Shown: piece by piece, positions 52,644 to 63,400 of the stretch
Position numbering within the stretch: the first letter of the stretch is position 1
Layout of the letters: every line of letters begins with the position of its first letter
Position numbers and translations under genes: made by a program
Source of the DNA: Pseudolysobacter sp964466115
GTDB taxonomy: Bacteria > Pseudomonadota > Gammaproteobacteria > Xanthomonadales > Rhodanobacteraceae
Length of the DNA stretch: 64,000 nt
Direction: 5' to 3'
Assembly: GCA_964466115.1 (NCBI GenBank)
Contig: CAYXMH010000009.1
Span: 30,588-94,587, forward strand
The notes under the pieces: model-generated
What the model saw: the letters and a program-made list of their open reading frames with translations, nothing else
Told to the model about the DNA's origin: nothing
The model's database searches: none

Positions 52644-55600
52644 ATGGTGTTGCACTATCAGCGGCGGCCGAATTGGCGGTGCCGTGTTTATGCGTTGGCG
52701 ATGATAGCTTTTGTGTCGCCGCTTTTCGCCCAAACGTCACCGCCACGCGATCCGATATCCGATGGCGTCGGCGCCAGCTTTGGTGAGTTCCGTGTCGACG
52801 AATCCGGCAATGCCGTTTACACCATGCCGCTATTTGCGGTTCCCGGAACCGCCGGTGTTGCACCCAAGCTTGCGCTGACCTACAACAGCCAAGGCGGAAT
52901 CGGTCCCTTAGGCAAAGGCTGGTCGATTTCCGGGCAATCGGCGATATCGCGTTGCCGTAAAAGCCGCGAGGCGGGCGATTTTATCGTCGGTGGGGTGCCG
53001 GTTGATGGCAACACGCAACCGGTATCGTATTCCAACCAAGACGTGTTTTGTTTGGACGGCCAACGGTTGCTGGTGGTTTCAGGAACGTATGGTGACGATG
53101 GCGCGGAATATCGACTGGAGCTCGATCCGTTTACGCGCATTGTGTCCCATGGCGGAAACAACGGCGCTTCCGGTTACAGTGGCCCCAGCTATTTCACGAT
53201 ACAGCGCAAAGACGGTTCCACCAGCGAATATGGCAACACGCTCAATTCCCGCATCGAATTGTTTCCGTGCACGAGCTCGGAATCGGGATGCAATAACTAC
53301 ATCGCCGCCATTTGGGCACTAAACCGCGTTGAGGATTCCACGGGTAATTATCTGCTGTACAACTATTTGGAAACCGGGTTTTCCTACGATCCGCGCGGTG
53401 TGGAATACGTTTTAAGCTCGGTGCTCTATACCGGCAAGCATCAATTACCGGGTCAAACCACCGGCTCATCCATTCCGTATGCCGGCATTTATTTTAATTA
53501 TGATCCGCTGGTCACCCCAGCCGGCCAAGAATCGCAAATTGGGTATCAAGGCACCGTTCCCGGCACGTATCAAGTGGGCTACAACGGTTTTACGCAAACA
53601 CAAACCTTAAGCTCGGTCGAAGTGCGCGATCAAATCGATTCGTTTCCACAAACGCTGCGTTTTTACCAATTGAATTATTCGCAATCGGGCAGCGGCAGCC
53701 GATTCAGTCTATTGCGATCGATCAGCGAATGCCGCGACAATCCAGCACCCAGCGGAGTGCCGGATCCGAGTGTGGTGTGCTATCGCCCCACCGCGTTTCG
53801 CTGGTCCGATGCCGAAGGCGTAGGGTTTCGCTTTGATACGCAAGACATTACCGCTGGCTCCGGAACCAACGCACGTGTCGGCCCTTCACGCTTGGGCGAT
53901 ATCGACGGCGACGGCCGTACCGATGTACTGTGGTTTCGTCGTGACGATCCGGCCTGCTCTGGAGGCAACCGCCTTCGTGTCGGTTTTGGGGATCGCACGG
54001 AATCCGGCGGTGTTTCGAGTCTGACGTTGAACACACCCGATATCCCGACTCTCTGCACCACATTGGACGCGAGCAACGGGCAGCTTAACACCGCGTTTGG
54101 CTTGTTCGATTTTGATGGCGATGGACGAGACGATCTGGCCATTGCCGATGCTCCCGGTACTGGCGCGCGCTGGCATATCTATCGTTCTCTGGGACGACCG
54201 AGCACACCGGGCGGTGCGGTGTTCGACACGAGCACCGATTTAATCAACGTAACGATTTCAACCGCGGATTCGAGCCAAGACCAAGCGCAGTTCGGCGATT
54301 TCAACGGCGATGGCTTGATCGATATGTTGTATCCCACCGGATCCAACACGCTGGCAATCCGTTTTCTGCAACGAAAAACCGATTTAACCGGCTTTGAGTT
54401 CGGCCCCGAATACACCCTGAATGCCGTTCCCACCGATTGCACCGGTTACAGCTGCAATTTGGAGGTGTTTCATCAACCAACTTCCGGTTTCGGTGTAGCA
54501 GCCGACTTTACCGGTGATGGCAAAGCCGATTTGGTCTTGCGCGTAATTCGCTCCTCATCCAGCGCAGCGGAAATTTCCGGCACTGCGCCATCGCGGCCCG
54601 CACTGACGTTTTATCGCACCGACACCTTAGCCACCGATCATCGCGACATCATCGCCAGTTTTGAGTCGCAACGCTTCTACGCCTTCGCGATGGGCAACAA
54701 AGACGACAGCACCCATACGCAAACCGCGACGCAGTACGGCGTCAGTCTTTTTGTACGCAACGATTCCGGGCCGCAAGACCCGCGTGATTTTCAGTTCGCC
54801 GATTTTAACGGCGACGGCTTGGCCGATTTGTTTTATTACTATCCGCTCAGCGGCAGCGACGACTACCGCTTTGCATTGAACAAAGGCTATGGTTTTGAAG
54901 GTCCCGACGGTTCGGTGGTCACCGGCGCAATTCAAAACGTTCCGAATCGTGAGCAATTGCGTTTGGCCGATGTCAACGGTGATGGTCGCATTGATGTCGT
55001 CTATCCCAGCGGCACGTCATCGCCCTGTCCTGGTACCTTGAGTGGCGATCGCGCGTTTCGTTATCGCACCTACACGCGCCATTACAATGGCTTTGACGAT
55101 CCGTCGCTCGGATCCAGTCCCGAGAACGGCGCGATTTGTTTGCCGGGCAATGGCGCCAAAGGCGGGGACACCACCGATGCCGAGTATTTCCTGGCCGATT
55201 TCGACGGCGATGGCGGTATCGATTTCTTAAAATTGCGCGATCACACCGACTCTCCGGATCGCACCATGAGCCGCGCCAACACTACCAGCCGTTTCAAAGC
55301 GCGCGATGCGATTACTCAAATCACCAACGGCAACGGCGCGATCACGAACATCACCTACCAGCCGATGACGAACAAGGCGATCTATCGGCGCGGTCAAGGC
55401 GCCAAGTTCACGACGATGGGTCGCGGCTCCGTTGTGTCCGATGTCTTAAGCAGCACCTACGTCGTCAGCCAAGTATCGAGCAGTGCACCGACCCTTAGCT
55501 CACCGAACGCGCAAAGCACGATCGGCTATCGCTACGCCGGTGCAAAAGCGCAGGCCGGTGGCCGCGGTTATTTGGGCTTCTCGCAAATCGTCACGTTCGA

Positions 55601-58600
55601 TATGAATGCGGTCGATGGCGGCTTTACCGCCACCGAGCAGGATTACCGCCAGGATTTCCCGTTCGTCGGCGCCAGCGTGCAAACCGGCAAATTTGTGATT
55701 AGCGGAACGCCCACGCGCGGCAGCGCGGAGCTCGATGCGTGTGCGACCAACCCGGAAGCCTCCGGTCAAAGTTGCTTTTACAACCTCAACACCGCCAGCG
55801 ACGCGCAGCACCCTCAATTGGGCCCGTTTCCACCGGCCGGTGTGCTGAGTTTGAATGGCGTGTACGTCAAAGCCAGTGCGTCGCTGTGGGCGTGCAAAAA
55901 CGCCAGTGGTTCCGATACTTGCGACCTGCCCGTCGATGCGTCACCGACCGCGTGTCCGGATTTTCCGTACTCAACCGCCGCGTCGATGGCAACCGCGCGC
56001 CCTGCTTCGCCCATCAGTTTGTTTGGAACGGCGCACCCGAGCAGCATTACCGCGCAACAACCGTTATTCCCTTATGTACCACGTACGGTCGATCTTGATT
56101 TCGATCCAAACGACGCGGCCATCACACGCCACGTCTGCGGCTTGTTTCAATACGATGCCTATGGCAACGCCACGCAAAACACGGTTGCCCAATTCAGCAA
56201 TCAACACGTGGCCTCGGAAGTCGCACGCAAGGTCACCAACAATGTGTTCGTCAACGACACCGCCAACTGGCGGCTCGGTCGATTGATGACCAGCGAAATC
56301 GACGACACGCGTGCCGGGGTTACCCAATCGCGCTTCGCCGATTTCGATTACGAGGTGGATCGCTCCGGCTACACATCGCCGACCAAAACCGGATTGCTGA
56401 AATCCGAACGCTTGCAGCGCGATATAGTCGACGATCAGGATTTGCGCACGCTCTACACCCTGGACGATTACGGCAATCGCATCGGCGCGTTTCAATGCAG
56501 CCGGCGCAAGCTCGATGGCAGTCTCTTCACCGATGTGCAGTGCAAAGACAAAACCCTGGTGCAGCAACGGCCGACCGGAACCACCGGCCCCGCCACCGCG
56601 GTACACCGCTATTCGTTAACCGAGTTCGATTCGCGCGGCCGTTACCCGATACGCACCCTGGTGCCGTTCTATTCCCCCAGCGCCGCCAGAAACGTCAACG
56701 AAGAGGCCACCAGCACGATTAACGAACGCGACGAATTCGGCAACGTCATCAGCCAAACCAGTGCGAACGGATTAACCGCGATTGCGCTGTACGGCGATTT
56801 AGGCCGCGCCTACTACGCCGCCGACAATGCCGGCAAGAGTGTCACGACGACCTTCCGCTGGTGTTCCGGTGCGGGCAGCGTGTCGTGCCCTGCCGGATCG
56901 AGTTTCCGCCAACAAACCGTCACCGCCGGTGCACCAACCACCTTCGTGTATTTTGATGTGCTCGGCCGTGAACGGTTGAAAGTGTCGCAATCGTTCAACG
57001 ACGGCATCGCCGGTAAGAACTTCACCGCACAATGCAACGGTTACGATGCGCACGGCCGGCCGCAAACCGCATCAATCCCGTTCTTCTTAACGGCAAGTTA
57101 TGGCGCCGGCAGCGAACCGAGCTTTCCCTCCGATCCGTGCACCGGCATCAGCGCCACAACCACCACGTTCGATACGCTCGGCCGCGCTCGACTGATAACA
57201 GCGCCAGACGGCAGCACCACCAGCAGCACGTTCACTCATCTCACCACCAACAGCATCGACAGCCGCGGTCAGCACATCCAACAAACAAAAAATGTGTTGG
57301 GTGAAGTGATCCAAACCATCCAAGCCGATCCCGCCACCGGCAGCAGCAGCGGTGCGACGATGACCGTCACTCACGATTACGACGCGCAAGGCAACCTGCG
57401 CTTTGTCCGGCGCAACGCCGGGTCCGGTGAGATCGTCAGCGAAATTCGCTACGACGGCTTGGGTCGCAAAACCCAAGCGCTCGATCCCGATCGCGGCACC
57501 ACCGCATTCCAATACAACGCCGCCGGTGAAGTCATCGCCAGCACCGATGCCCGCAACAATCGCGTTGAGCAAGACTACGACGCGATGGGACGCCGCTGGC
57601 GCAAACGCTCCGGCGCCCTCGGCGCGTTTGGCGGCCCTGCCGATCGCGTTTTCGCGAATGGCTTCGACAACGTCGCGCCGAGCAGCGCGATCACGATCGA
57701 CGCATGGCAATTCGATACCGCGACCAACGGTTTGGGATCGTTGGACTATGAGCAGCGCCAAATCAGCACCGCCGGTGGAACGGCGTTGTTCCGCTCCTAC
57801 ACCTACGACTTTTTAGGCCGGCCCAGCACCAAACAAACCAGCTTCGACGGCGCGCTGTACACCGAATCGACCACCTACGATTCCTACGGGCGCGTGCTGA
57901 CGCAACAGGATGCCTCCGGCGACACCACAACCAACACGTACACCGCCCGCGGCTATCTCGGATCGCAGCGCTACTCACGCACCGAAGTCGGCAGCAGCGG
58001 CACGTTCTACGAAGTGCAGGAGCAAGACGCCTGGGGCCACACCACGCGCGAGCGGCGCGCCGGAACCCTCAACACCGTCACCACGTTCGATGCGCAACGC
58101 GGCTGGATCGACACCGTACAAACCGGTTCCGGTGCAAGCATCCAGAACTGGAATTTCGATTTCGACAGCAACGGCAATCTCACCCGCCGTGACCAAAATG
58201 CCGGCGCCTTGGTCGAATCGCTGACTTATGATCGCTTGAATCGATTAACGCAAGTGAATCTGTCGGGCTTTGCCACCAGCGCATTAACCACCACCATCAC
58301 CTACGACGCGCTCGGTAACGTCTGCGCCAAAGGCCCGAGTGGTGCAACGCAAACGTACAGCTACACCGGCCTCGCCGGTTGCGCATTCCACGGCGTTAGC
58401 GGCAGCCCGCACGCGGTCAGCCAAGTCACCGGCCCCAGCGGCACGTTCAGCTATGCCTACGACGCCAACGGCAATCAAACCAACGCGGATGCCACCGTCA
58501 ACAGCAACGATCGCACGGTCACCTACGATCCGCTTGATCAAGCCACGACGATGACGCACGGCAATCCGGTCACGGCGCAAACCGATTTCGCCTACGGCCC

Positions 58601-60152
58601 CAATGGGGATCGTTACCGTCGCATCGATCGCACGGGTGGATCCATCACCGCCACCACGCGCTACATCGGCAATGTCGAAGTCATCATCGGCACCAGCGGC
58701 ACCGAAACCAAACGCTACCTCGCCGGCGGTGCCATCGTCAGCACCGTCAACGGCGGCAGCGCCACCGATCGCTACGCCCTGCCCGATCATTTGGGTTCGG
58801 TCGATGTCGTCGTCAACCACAGCGGATCGATCGTCGAAGCATCGAGCTTCGACGCCTGGGGTCAGCGTCGCAATACCGCCAACTGGCAAGGCGCCGGCGC
58901 ACCACTGGCCACCACCACGCACGGCTTTACCGGCCACGAACACGTCGATGGCATCGGTTTAATCCATATGAACGGCCGCATCTACGATCCGGCCATCGGC
59001 CGCTTTATCCAAGCCGACTCGATGATCGACGCCGGCACGCAAGGGCTTAATCGCTACAGCTACGTGCTGAACAACCCCTTAAGCCTTACCGACCCGAGCG
59101 GCCATCAAAGCGACTGGGGCTATTGGATGCGCGCGGCAATCACCACGGCGGTGGCGATTGGCACTGGCGGTATTGGGGGAATCGAAGGTTTTGTTATGGC
59201 TGGCGCCAATGGCGCTTTGGCCGGTGCGGTGGAATCGAACAGTCTGAAAGGTGCGGCCTGGGGTGCATTTTCCGCGGTCGCGTTCCATGGCATTGGCAGT
59301 TATTTTAATTCGGCGGAGTGGGCGCAGAGTGGGCAGCAGGTGTTTGGGACGGGTCTTAATGCGGCTGGGTATTCAGCAAAGGTGCTTGCACACGGTGTCG
59401 CTGGTGGCATCACGCAACATCTGCAAGGCGGCAAATTCGGATCGGGTTTTGCGTCGGCGGGTGTGACGGAAGCCTTCTCTGGGCCGATCAATGCGATTGA
59501 TCCGGCTAATCCGACGATAGGAAGCGCGACACGAGTGATGGTTGCTGCGTTGGTTGGTGGCACGGTCAGTGATCTAACTGGGAATAAGTTTGCTACGGGG
59601 GCGGTTACGGCGGCGTTTGCGCAGGTGTTTAATGAGGAAGCCGATCGAATAAAGCGACCGATAGAACAATTGTATGATTTTATACAGACGTCGGTTGAAA
59701 ACACCTACAGCACTGCTATGTATGCGTTGCAAACGGGGGATCCTGCGGCCATTGTCATAACCGCAGCGACCCTAGTACCTGGTGCGCAAGAGCTTGCTGC
59801 ATTTAAAGCAATCACTAATTCAATTCCCGCGGAACTCGCTCGCGTAGTTGCAGGAAATAGAACATTAGCTACTCTTGGACGCGCGGGAGCATCTGATGTT
59901 TTTGTTGTAGCCGCAGAAGACATCGCTGGAATGAATGCCGCGCAGATAGCGGAACGTTTAACAATTCCTTTGTCCGATACTTACACAGTCATTAAGTTTC
60001 CTACTCCTAGAGCAGGGATAGCATCTCCTGTATTTCGTGAGAACCCAGGATTTTTACAAGGCGGCCTCACTGCTGGAGGAGCGAGGGAGTTCGTTATTCC
60101 AAATGGACCCATTCCCGCCGGGGCTACAACCACTATTATTGGTAATCACTGA
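52644..60152 (+). CDS. Exported SpvB/FG-GAP/Rhs polymorphic toxin
   Basis: About 2502 residues from ATG 52644 (GGGGAAA upstream); a GTG at 52632 would add four. Signal peptide ends near FAQ-TSPP (about residue 30). Then an SpvB-like domain (FGEFRVDESGNAVYTMPLF, GKGWSISGQSAI), at least seven FG-GAP/VCBS calcium-type repeats (for example GDIDGDGRTDVLWF, ADFNGDGLADLFYY) to about 55.2 kb, a TcdB-like middle, many YD/Rhs repeats (56.4-58.8 kb), and the Rhs core ending RFIQADSMIDAGTQGLNRYS...LTDPSGH at about 59.1 kb. The variable tip (about 350 residues) has a Gly/Ala-rich part and a C-terminal 100-residue toxin domain (SDVFVVAAEDIAGMN, FPTPRAGIASP, GGAREFVIPNGPIPAGATTT) that I recognise as polymorphic toxin type 10. 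Sec export and surface display are inferred. An immunity-type gene follows after 4 nt. Confidence 0.9.
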   Translation: MVLHYQRRPNWRCRVYALAMIAFVSPLFAQTSPPRDPISDGVGASFGEFRVDESGNAVYTMPLFAVPGTAGVAPKLALTYNSQGGIGPLGKGWSISGQSAISRCRKSREAGDFIVGGVPVDGNTQPVSYSNQDVFCLDGQRLLVVSGTYGDDGAEYRLELDPFTRIVSHGGNNGASGYSGPSYFTIQRKDGSTSEYGNTLNSRIELFPCTSSESGCNNYIAAIWALNRVEDSTGNYLLYNYLETGFSYDPRGVEYVLSSVLYTGKHQLPGQTTGSSIPYAGIYFNYDPLVTPAGQESQIGYQGTVPGTYQVGYNGFTQTQTLSSVEVRDQIDSFPQTLRFYQLNYSQSGSGSRFSLLRSISECRDNPAPSGVPDPSVVCYRPTAFRWSDAEGVGFRFDTQDITAGSGTNARVGPSRLGDIDGDGRTDVLWFRRDDPACSGGNRLRVGFGDRTESGGVSSLTLNTPDIPTLCTTLDASNGQLNTAFGLFDFDGDGRDDLAIADAPGTGARWHIYRSLGRPSTPGGAVFDTSTDLINVTISTADSSQDQAQFGDFNGDGLIDMLYPTGSNTLAIRFLQRKTDLTGFEFGPEYTLNAVPTDCTGYSCNLEVFHQPTSGFGVAADFTGDGKADLVLRVIRSSSSAAEISGTAPSRPALTFYRTDTLATDHRDIIASFESQRFYAFAMGNKDDSTHTQTATQYGVSLFVRNDSGPQDPRDFQFADFNGDGLADLFYYYPLSGSDDYRFALNKGYGFEGPDGSVVTGAIQNVPNREQLRLADVNGDGRIDVVYPSGTSSPCPGTLSGDRAFRYRTYTRHYNGFDDPSLGSSPENGAICLPGNGAKGGDTTDAEYFLADFDGDGGIDFLKLRDHTDSPDRTMSRANTTSRFKARDAITQITNGNGAITNITYQPMTNKAIYRRGQGAKFTTMGRGSVVSDVLSSTYVVSQVSSSAPTLSSPNAQSTIGYRYAGAKAQAGGRGYLGFSQIVTFDMNAVDGGFTATEQDYRQDFPFVGASVQTGKFVISGTPTRGSAELDACATNPEASGQSCFYNLNTASDAQHPQLGPFPPAGVLSLNGVYVKASASLWACKNASGSDTCDLPVDASPTACPDFPYSTAASMATARPASPISLFGTAHPSSITAQQPLFPYVPRTVDLDFDPNDAAITRHVCGLFQYDAYGNATQNTVAQFSNQHVASEVARKVTNNVFVNDTANWRLGRLMTSEIDDTRAGVTQSRFADFDYEVDRSGYTSPTKTGLLKSERLQRDIVDDQDLRTLYTLDDYGNRIGAFQCSRRKLDGSLFTDVQCKDKTLVQQRPTGTTGPATAVHRYSLTEFDSRGRYPIRTLVPFYSPSAARNVNEEATSTINERDEFGNVISQTSANGLTAIALYGDLGRAYYAADNAGKSVTTTFRWCSGAGSVSCPAGSSFRQQTVTAGAPTTFVYFDVLGRERLKVSQSFNDGIAGKNFTAQCNGYDAHGRPQTASIPFFLTASYGAGSEPSFPSDPCTGISATTTTFDTLGRARLITAPDGSTTSSTFTHLTTNSIDSRGQHIQQTKNVLGEVIQTIQADPATGSSSGATMTVTHDYDAQGNLRFVRRNAGSGEIVSEIRYDGLGRKTQALDPDRGTTAFQYNAAGEVIASTDARNNRVEQDYDAMGRRWRKRSGALGAFGGPADRVFANGFDNVAPSSAITIDAWQFDTATNGLGSLDYEQRQISTAGGTALFRSYTYDFLGRPSTKQTSFDGALYTESTTYDSYGRVLTQQDASGDTTTNTYTARGYLGSQRYSRTEVGSSGTFYEVQEQDAWGHTTRERRAGTLNTVTTFDAQRGWIDTVQTGSGASIQNWNFDFDSNGNLTRRDQNAGALVESLTYDRLNRLTQVNLSGFATSALTTTITYDALGNVCAKGPSGATQTYSYTGLAGCAFHGVSGSPHAVSQVTGPSGTFSYAYDANGNQTNADATVNSNDRTVTYDPLDQATTMTHGNPVTAQTDFAYGPNGDRYRRIDRTGGSITATTRYIGNVEVIIGTSGTETKRYLAGGAIVSTVNGGSATDRYALPDHLGSVDVVVNHSGSIVEASSFDAWGQRRNTANWQGAGAPLATTTHGFTGHEHVDGIGLIHMNGRIYDPAIGRFIQADSMIDAGTQGLNRYSYVLNNPLSLTDPSGHQSDWGYWMRAAITTAVAIGTGGIGGIEGFVMAGANGALAGAVESNSLKGAAWGAFSAVAFHGIGSYFNSAEWAQSGQQVFGTGLNAAGYSAKVLAHGVAGGITQHLQGGKFGSGFASAGVTEAFSGPINAIDPANPTIGSATRVMVAALVGGTVSDLTGNKFATGAVTAAFAQVFNEEADRIKRPIEQLYDFIQTSVENTYSTAMYALQTGDPAAIVITAATLVPGAQELAAFKAITNSIPAELARVVAGNRTLATLGRAGASDVFVVAAEDIAGMNAAQIAERLTIPLSDTYTVIKFPTPRAGIASPVFRENPGFLQGGLTAGGAREFVIPNGPIPAGATTTIIGNH

Positions 60153-60156
60153 AAAC

Positions 60157-60444
60157 ATGAAATTACAAAACCACGAAAATCAAATAACCGGTCAATGGGT
60201 ATCCAAAAATGGAAAAGTTCACGCTGATGCCACGTGTGCGAGAATTGAATGGCTAATTACTAACGAGCTAAAAAAAATTGCCACTGACGCGACCGGTTGG
60301 GATGTGCTTTATCAAGACCCCAATGACGGACGATATTGGGAATTAACCTATCCAGAAAGTGAAATGCATGGCGGTGGACCACCTAAATTAACTTTGTTAA
60401 GCAATGCAGAGGCGCAAATCAAGTATAAAATAAGCAAAATTTAG
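60157..60444 (+). CDS. Immunity protein, Imm27-like
   Basis: 95 residues from ATG 60157, 4 nt after the rhs stop. The pattern ITNELKKIATDATGWDVLYQDPNDGRYWELTYPESEMHGGGPP is that of the Imm27 immunity family as I remember it, with the WELTYP and HGGGPP motifs. It probably neutralises the Rhs toxin tip inside the producer. Base composition is clearly more AT-rich than the rhs body, like the toxin tip, which fits a module exchanged together. Earlier in-frame codons lie inside rhs and are rejected as starts. Confidence 0.8.
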   Translation: MKLQNHENQITGQWVSKNGKVHADATCARIEWLITNELKKIATDATGWDVLYQDPNDGRYWELTYPESEMHGGGPPKLTLLSNAEAQIKYKISKI

Positions 60445-60458
60445 AGCTGACATTATTT

Positions 60459-63400
60459 ATGCATTCTTATTTCCGTTACACGCTTACTTTATTGTTGGTC
60501 TGCTCATCCATCACCGCCAACGCTTGGGATTGGATATATCGCGAAACCACCGAAACAAACGCGTCTTTTTACCCGCGCCAATTGGCGGCGTCTCAAAATT
60601 CCGGGTTTTGGGCACTGGGTCGTGCCAACGGCGACGGCGCCCTGGCTCACTACGCGATGGACGGCTCGATTCGCACTCTGCATAGTAGTCCCTATCACGA
60701 CCAATTAGCCGCAATGGCGGATGGTGGAGTGGTTACGGCCGGATGGGAGGGGGCATCCTCGGGTACTAAGTGCACCGCGCGGCGCTATGATGCAAGTGGG
60801 TCTCTTCGCTGGATAAGCGCAACGGATGATATTTCGTGTTCAGCCGTTTTCACCGACGGCGGCGGTTCTATTTGGCTGCTCGACTCCTCAAGAAGACTGT
60901 ATCTATTGGCACCGGACGGACGCGTAGTAAAAACCATCGGTCAATTCGCCAGCACAGCGCCTTATATCCCCGGTTACATCGCCGACCCGAACCAAAACGG
61001 TATATTTATCGCGAACAGCGCTTACGATGAAGCAGCGAACGCATCTGCGGCGGCCATCACCGCGTTGGACGAATCCGGGTCGGAACGCTGGCGTTATCGC
61101 TCAAACGCGATCAACACCCGATTTACCAGCTTAGTGCTGGGTACCGCAGGCGCCTTATACGGTGTCGGCACATGCGGCAGTGGTTCGACATCAAGGTTAT
61201 ACATAGCGAAGCTGAGTCGAGATGGCAGCGAGCGTTGGAACCAATGCTATGACGCAATCCCGGATGGTTATTCCCTTACCGCCATGAGCGCGCCGGAAAA
61301 CGGCTTGCACGTAATGAGCAATACCGATAGTGGCGCTGTGTTACGTCGATTCGGCGAAAACGGCGCCTTGATGTGGTCGTATGAGTTGGATACGGGTGAT
61401 CGGTGTGTTGAGCAGGATAACGACGCGTGTGTTTCAACGATAATGGCCTCTGGAGAAACGCTGCTACTGACTCATTCAATCAGTTCGAGTTCAAGCGGCC
61501 AGCGAATTATTCGTATAAATGCCGGTGGTAACCTAGTATCTAGTGCGCCGTTAATCGATATCGAAGTAAGCTCTTTGATTGCACTTGCGGACGGTAGTGT
61601 CGTCGTTGTGGCTAATAAACATGTAGCGCCTCCCGGCCCGAGTGCAACTTTTCCAGAATCCCTTATTGAGCTGAAACGTTTTGCCAGAGACGGAAGTGAA
61701 TTGGCAGCGCCGGTAACCACGCATGTCGCCCCCATTAGCAGCGAGCCTATTGCGTCAAGATTCAGCGACGACGGTACTGCCTATGTGGTAATGACCGATA
61801 GCGACACGGCAAGCTATGCCATGAGCCGAATCAGTAATGCTGGAGAGCGTGTATGGCGCGCGGAATCGATGGGTTCTTGGCCCAACGCGGCCAGGATTAG
61901 CAATATTACCGATCGGGCGTGCGTCGCGGGCGAGCGCGTTATCAGCCCTATGGAACCTTCGCTGCACGTGGAATGCAACGCAGCCGACGGCGGTGCCAAA
62001 ATTTGGCAAGCGGATCTAAATACCGGTGCGGCATATCAAAGCGTTTTGGAATTGCGTATAACGGACAGCGGAACGATCCGAATGGTTTACCTCGTTGTAA
62101 ATTACTTAAGCATGAGCGGCATACGTTCTGCGGAATACGATCGATTCGGTAACTTGATTTCGAATACCGAAATTGCGAGCACGGATTGGGTGACGGCCAG
62201 TGCAATGTCGGCCGACGGCTCGGTGGCCCTGGCGTTTGACCGACCGAATACGCGCCTTGTGGCGCTGCTGCCGGATGGAAGCATTCGATTCAGCGCTTCG
62301 GTTGATGCCGCTGATCTGGCAGTTTCTAAGGTGGCGCTGGCACCGGACGGCTCCTTATTGGCCATCGGCGATCGAATTGAACAAGGCACACACGTCGCAT
62401 TCGCGCGTTTGTACGCCCCCGCAGGGCAAGTTCTATGGACAACGCGGCTCGGCCCCCTCAGTACCCCGTCGGGTACGATCGTTTTTGACCAAGGCTCGGC
62501 TTATCTCGCCTTAGGCTATGGAGGCATCTTTATTGGGAGTTTTTTGGCGAACCCGAGTCCATTACAGGTCAATCGAGTTTCATTAACCGATGGCAACCTG
62601 CTTTGGCAACGCAATCTGCAAGGCGACTATCTCGCCCGGCCGAAATTGTTTTTAGATGGCTCACGCCAAACTCTGTTGATAGCCAATGCATGGCGCCCCA
62701 ATCGAATAGAAACATATGTCCTCGATCAGGAAAACGGTTCCACAATCAGTGAGCGATATGAAGGGTGTGCCGCCACAGAATGCGTAGCAAGTATTAGTGT
62801 GACACCGGATGGCACCCTTCATGCGGTAGTAAATACCCATTCCGATGATTCCGCGCCCGGTTATCAAACCCAGGTATATTCACGAACCAACTCAACGGCA
62901 CGGCCGGATTCGATCCGCCTCGATCAAAGCGGCCTTAACGGGGCTTGGTACGCGTCTTATGAAACCGGCCAAGGCTTCATGCTGGATTATTTTCCCGCCA
63001 ATCGAACCCTATTCATGCCTTGGTTCACCTATGCGCGATCCACTTCGAGAACGGCCGATCCAAACGAAACGAATAATCATCCTTCGGGTCAACGCTGGTA
63101 CACACTGCAAGGCACGGTACCGGTTGGCGCCGTTAGCGCAGAGTTGCAAATCGTAGAAAATTCGGGCGGCACGTTCGATGCCGGCCCCGCCACCGTTGCG
63201 CGCACCGCCGGAAACGCCACGCTGACATTTTCAAGTTGCAGCAGTGGTTCGCTGCATTACCGGTTTGATGCGGCCTTTAACGGCGGCGTTGAAGGTTTCG
63301 TCATGTTGACGCGGCTGACGCCGGCGACCAATGCCTGCATCCTGCCCAACGGCAGTGAAAGCACTGTTTCGATACCACCCGCCAGCAACGGTTTTGATGC

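Noticed and set aside
57087..57761. Long open frame on the minus strand inside the rhs gene
   Set aside because: It is antisense to well-supported Rhs repeats, its Gly/Ala/Val-rich product is what GC-skewed codons give on the opposite strand, and it has no ribosome site or known domain. The same applies to 58284-58943.
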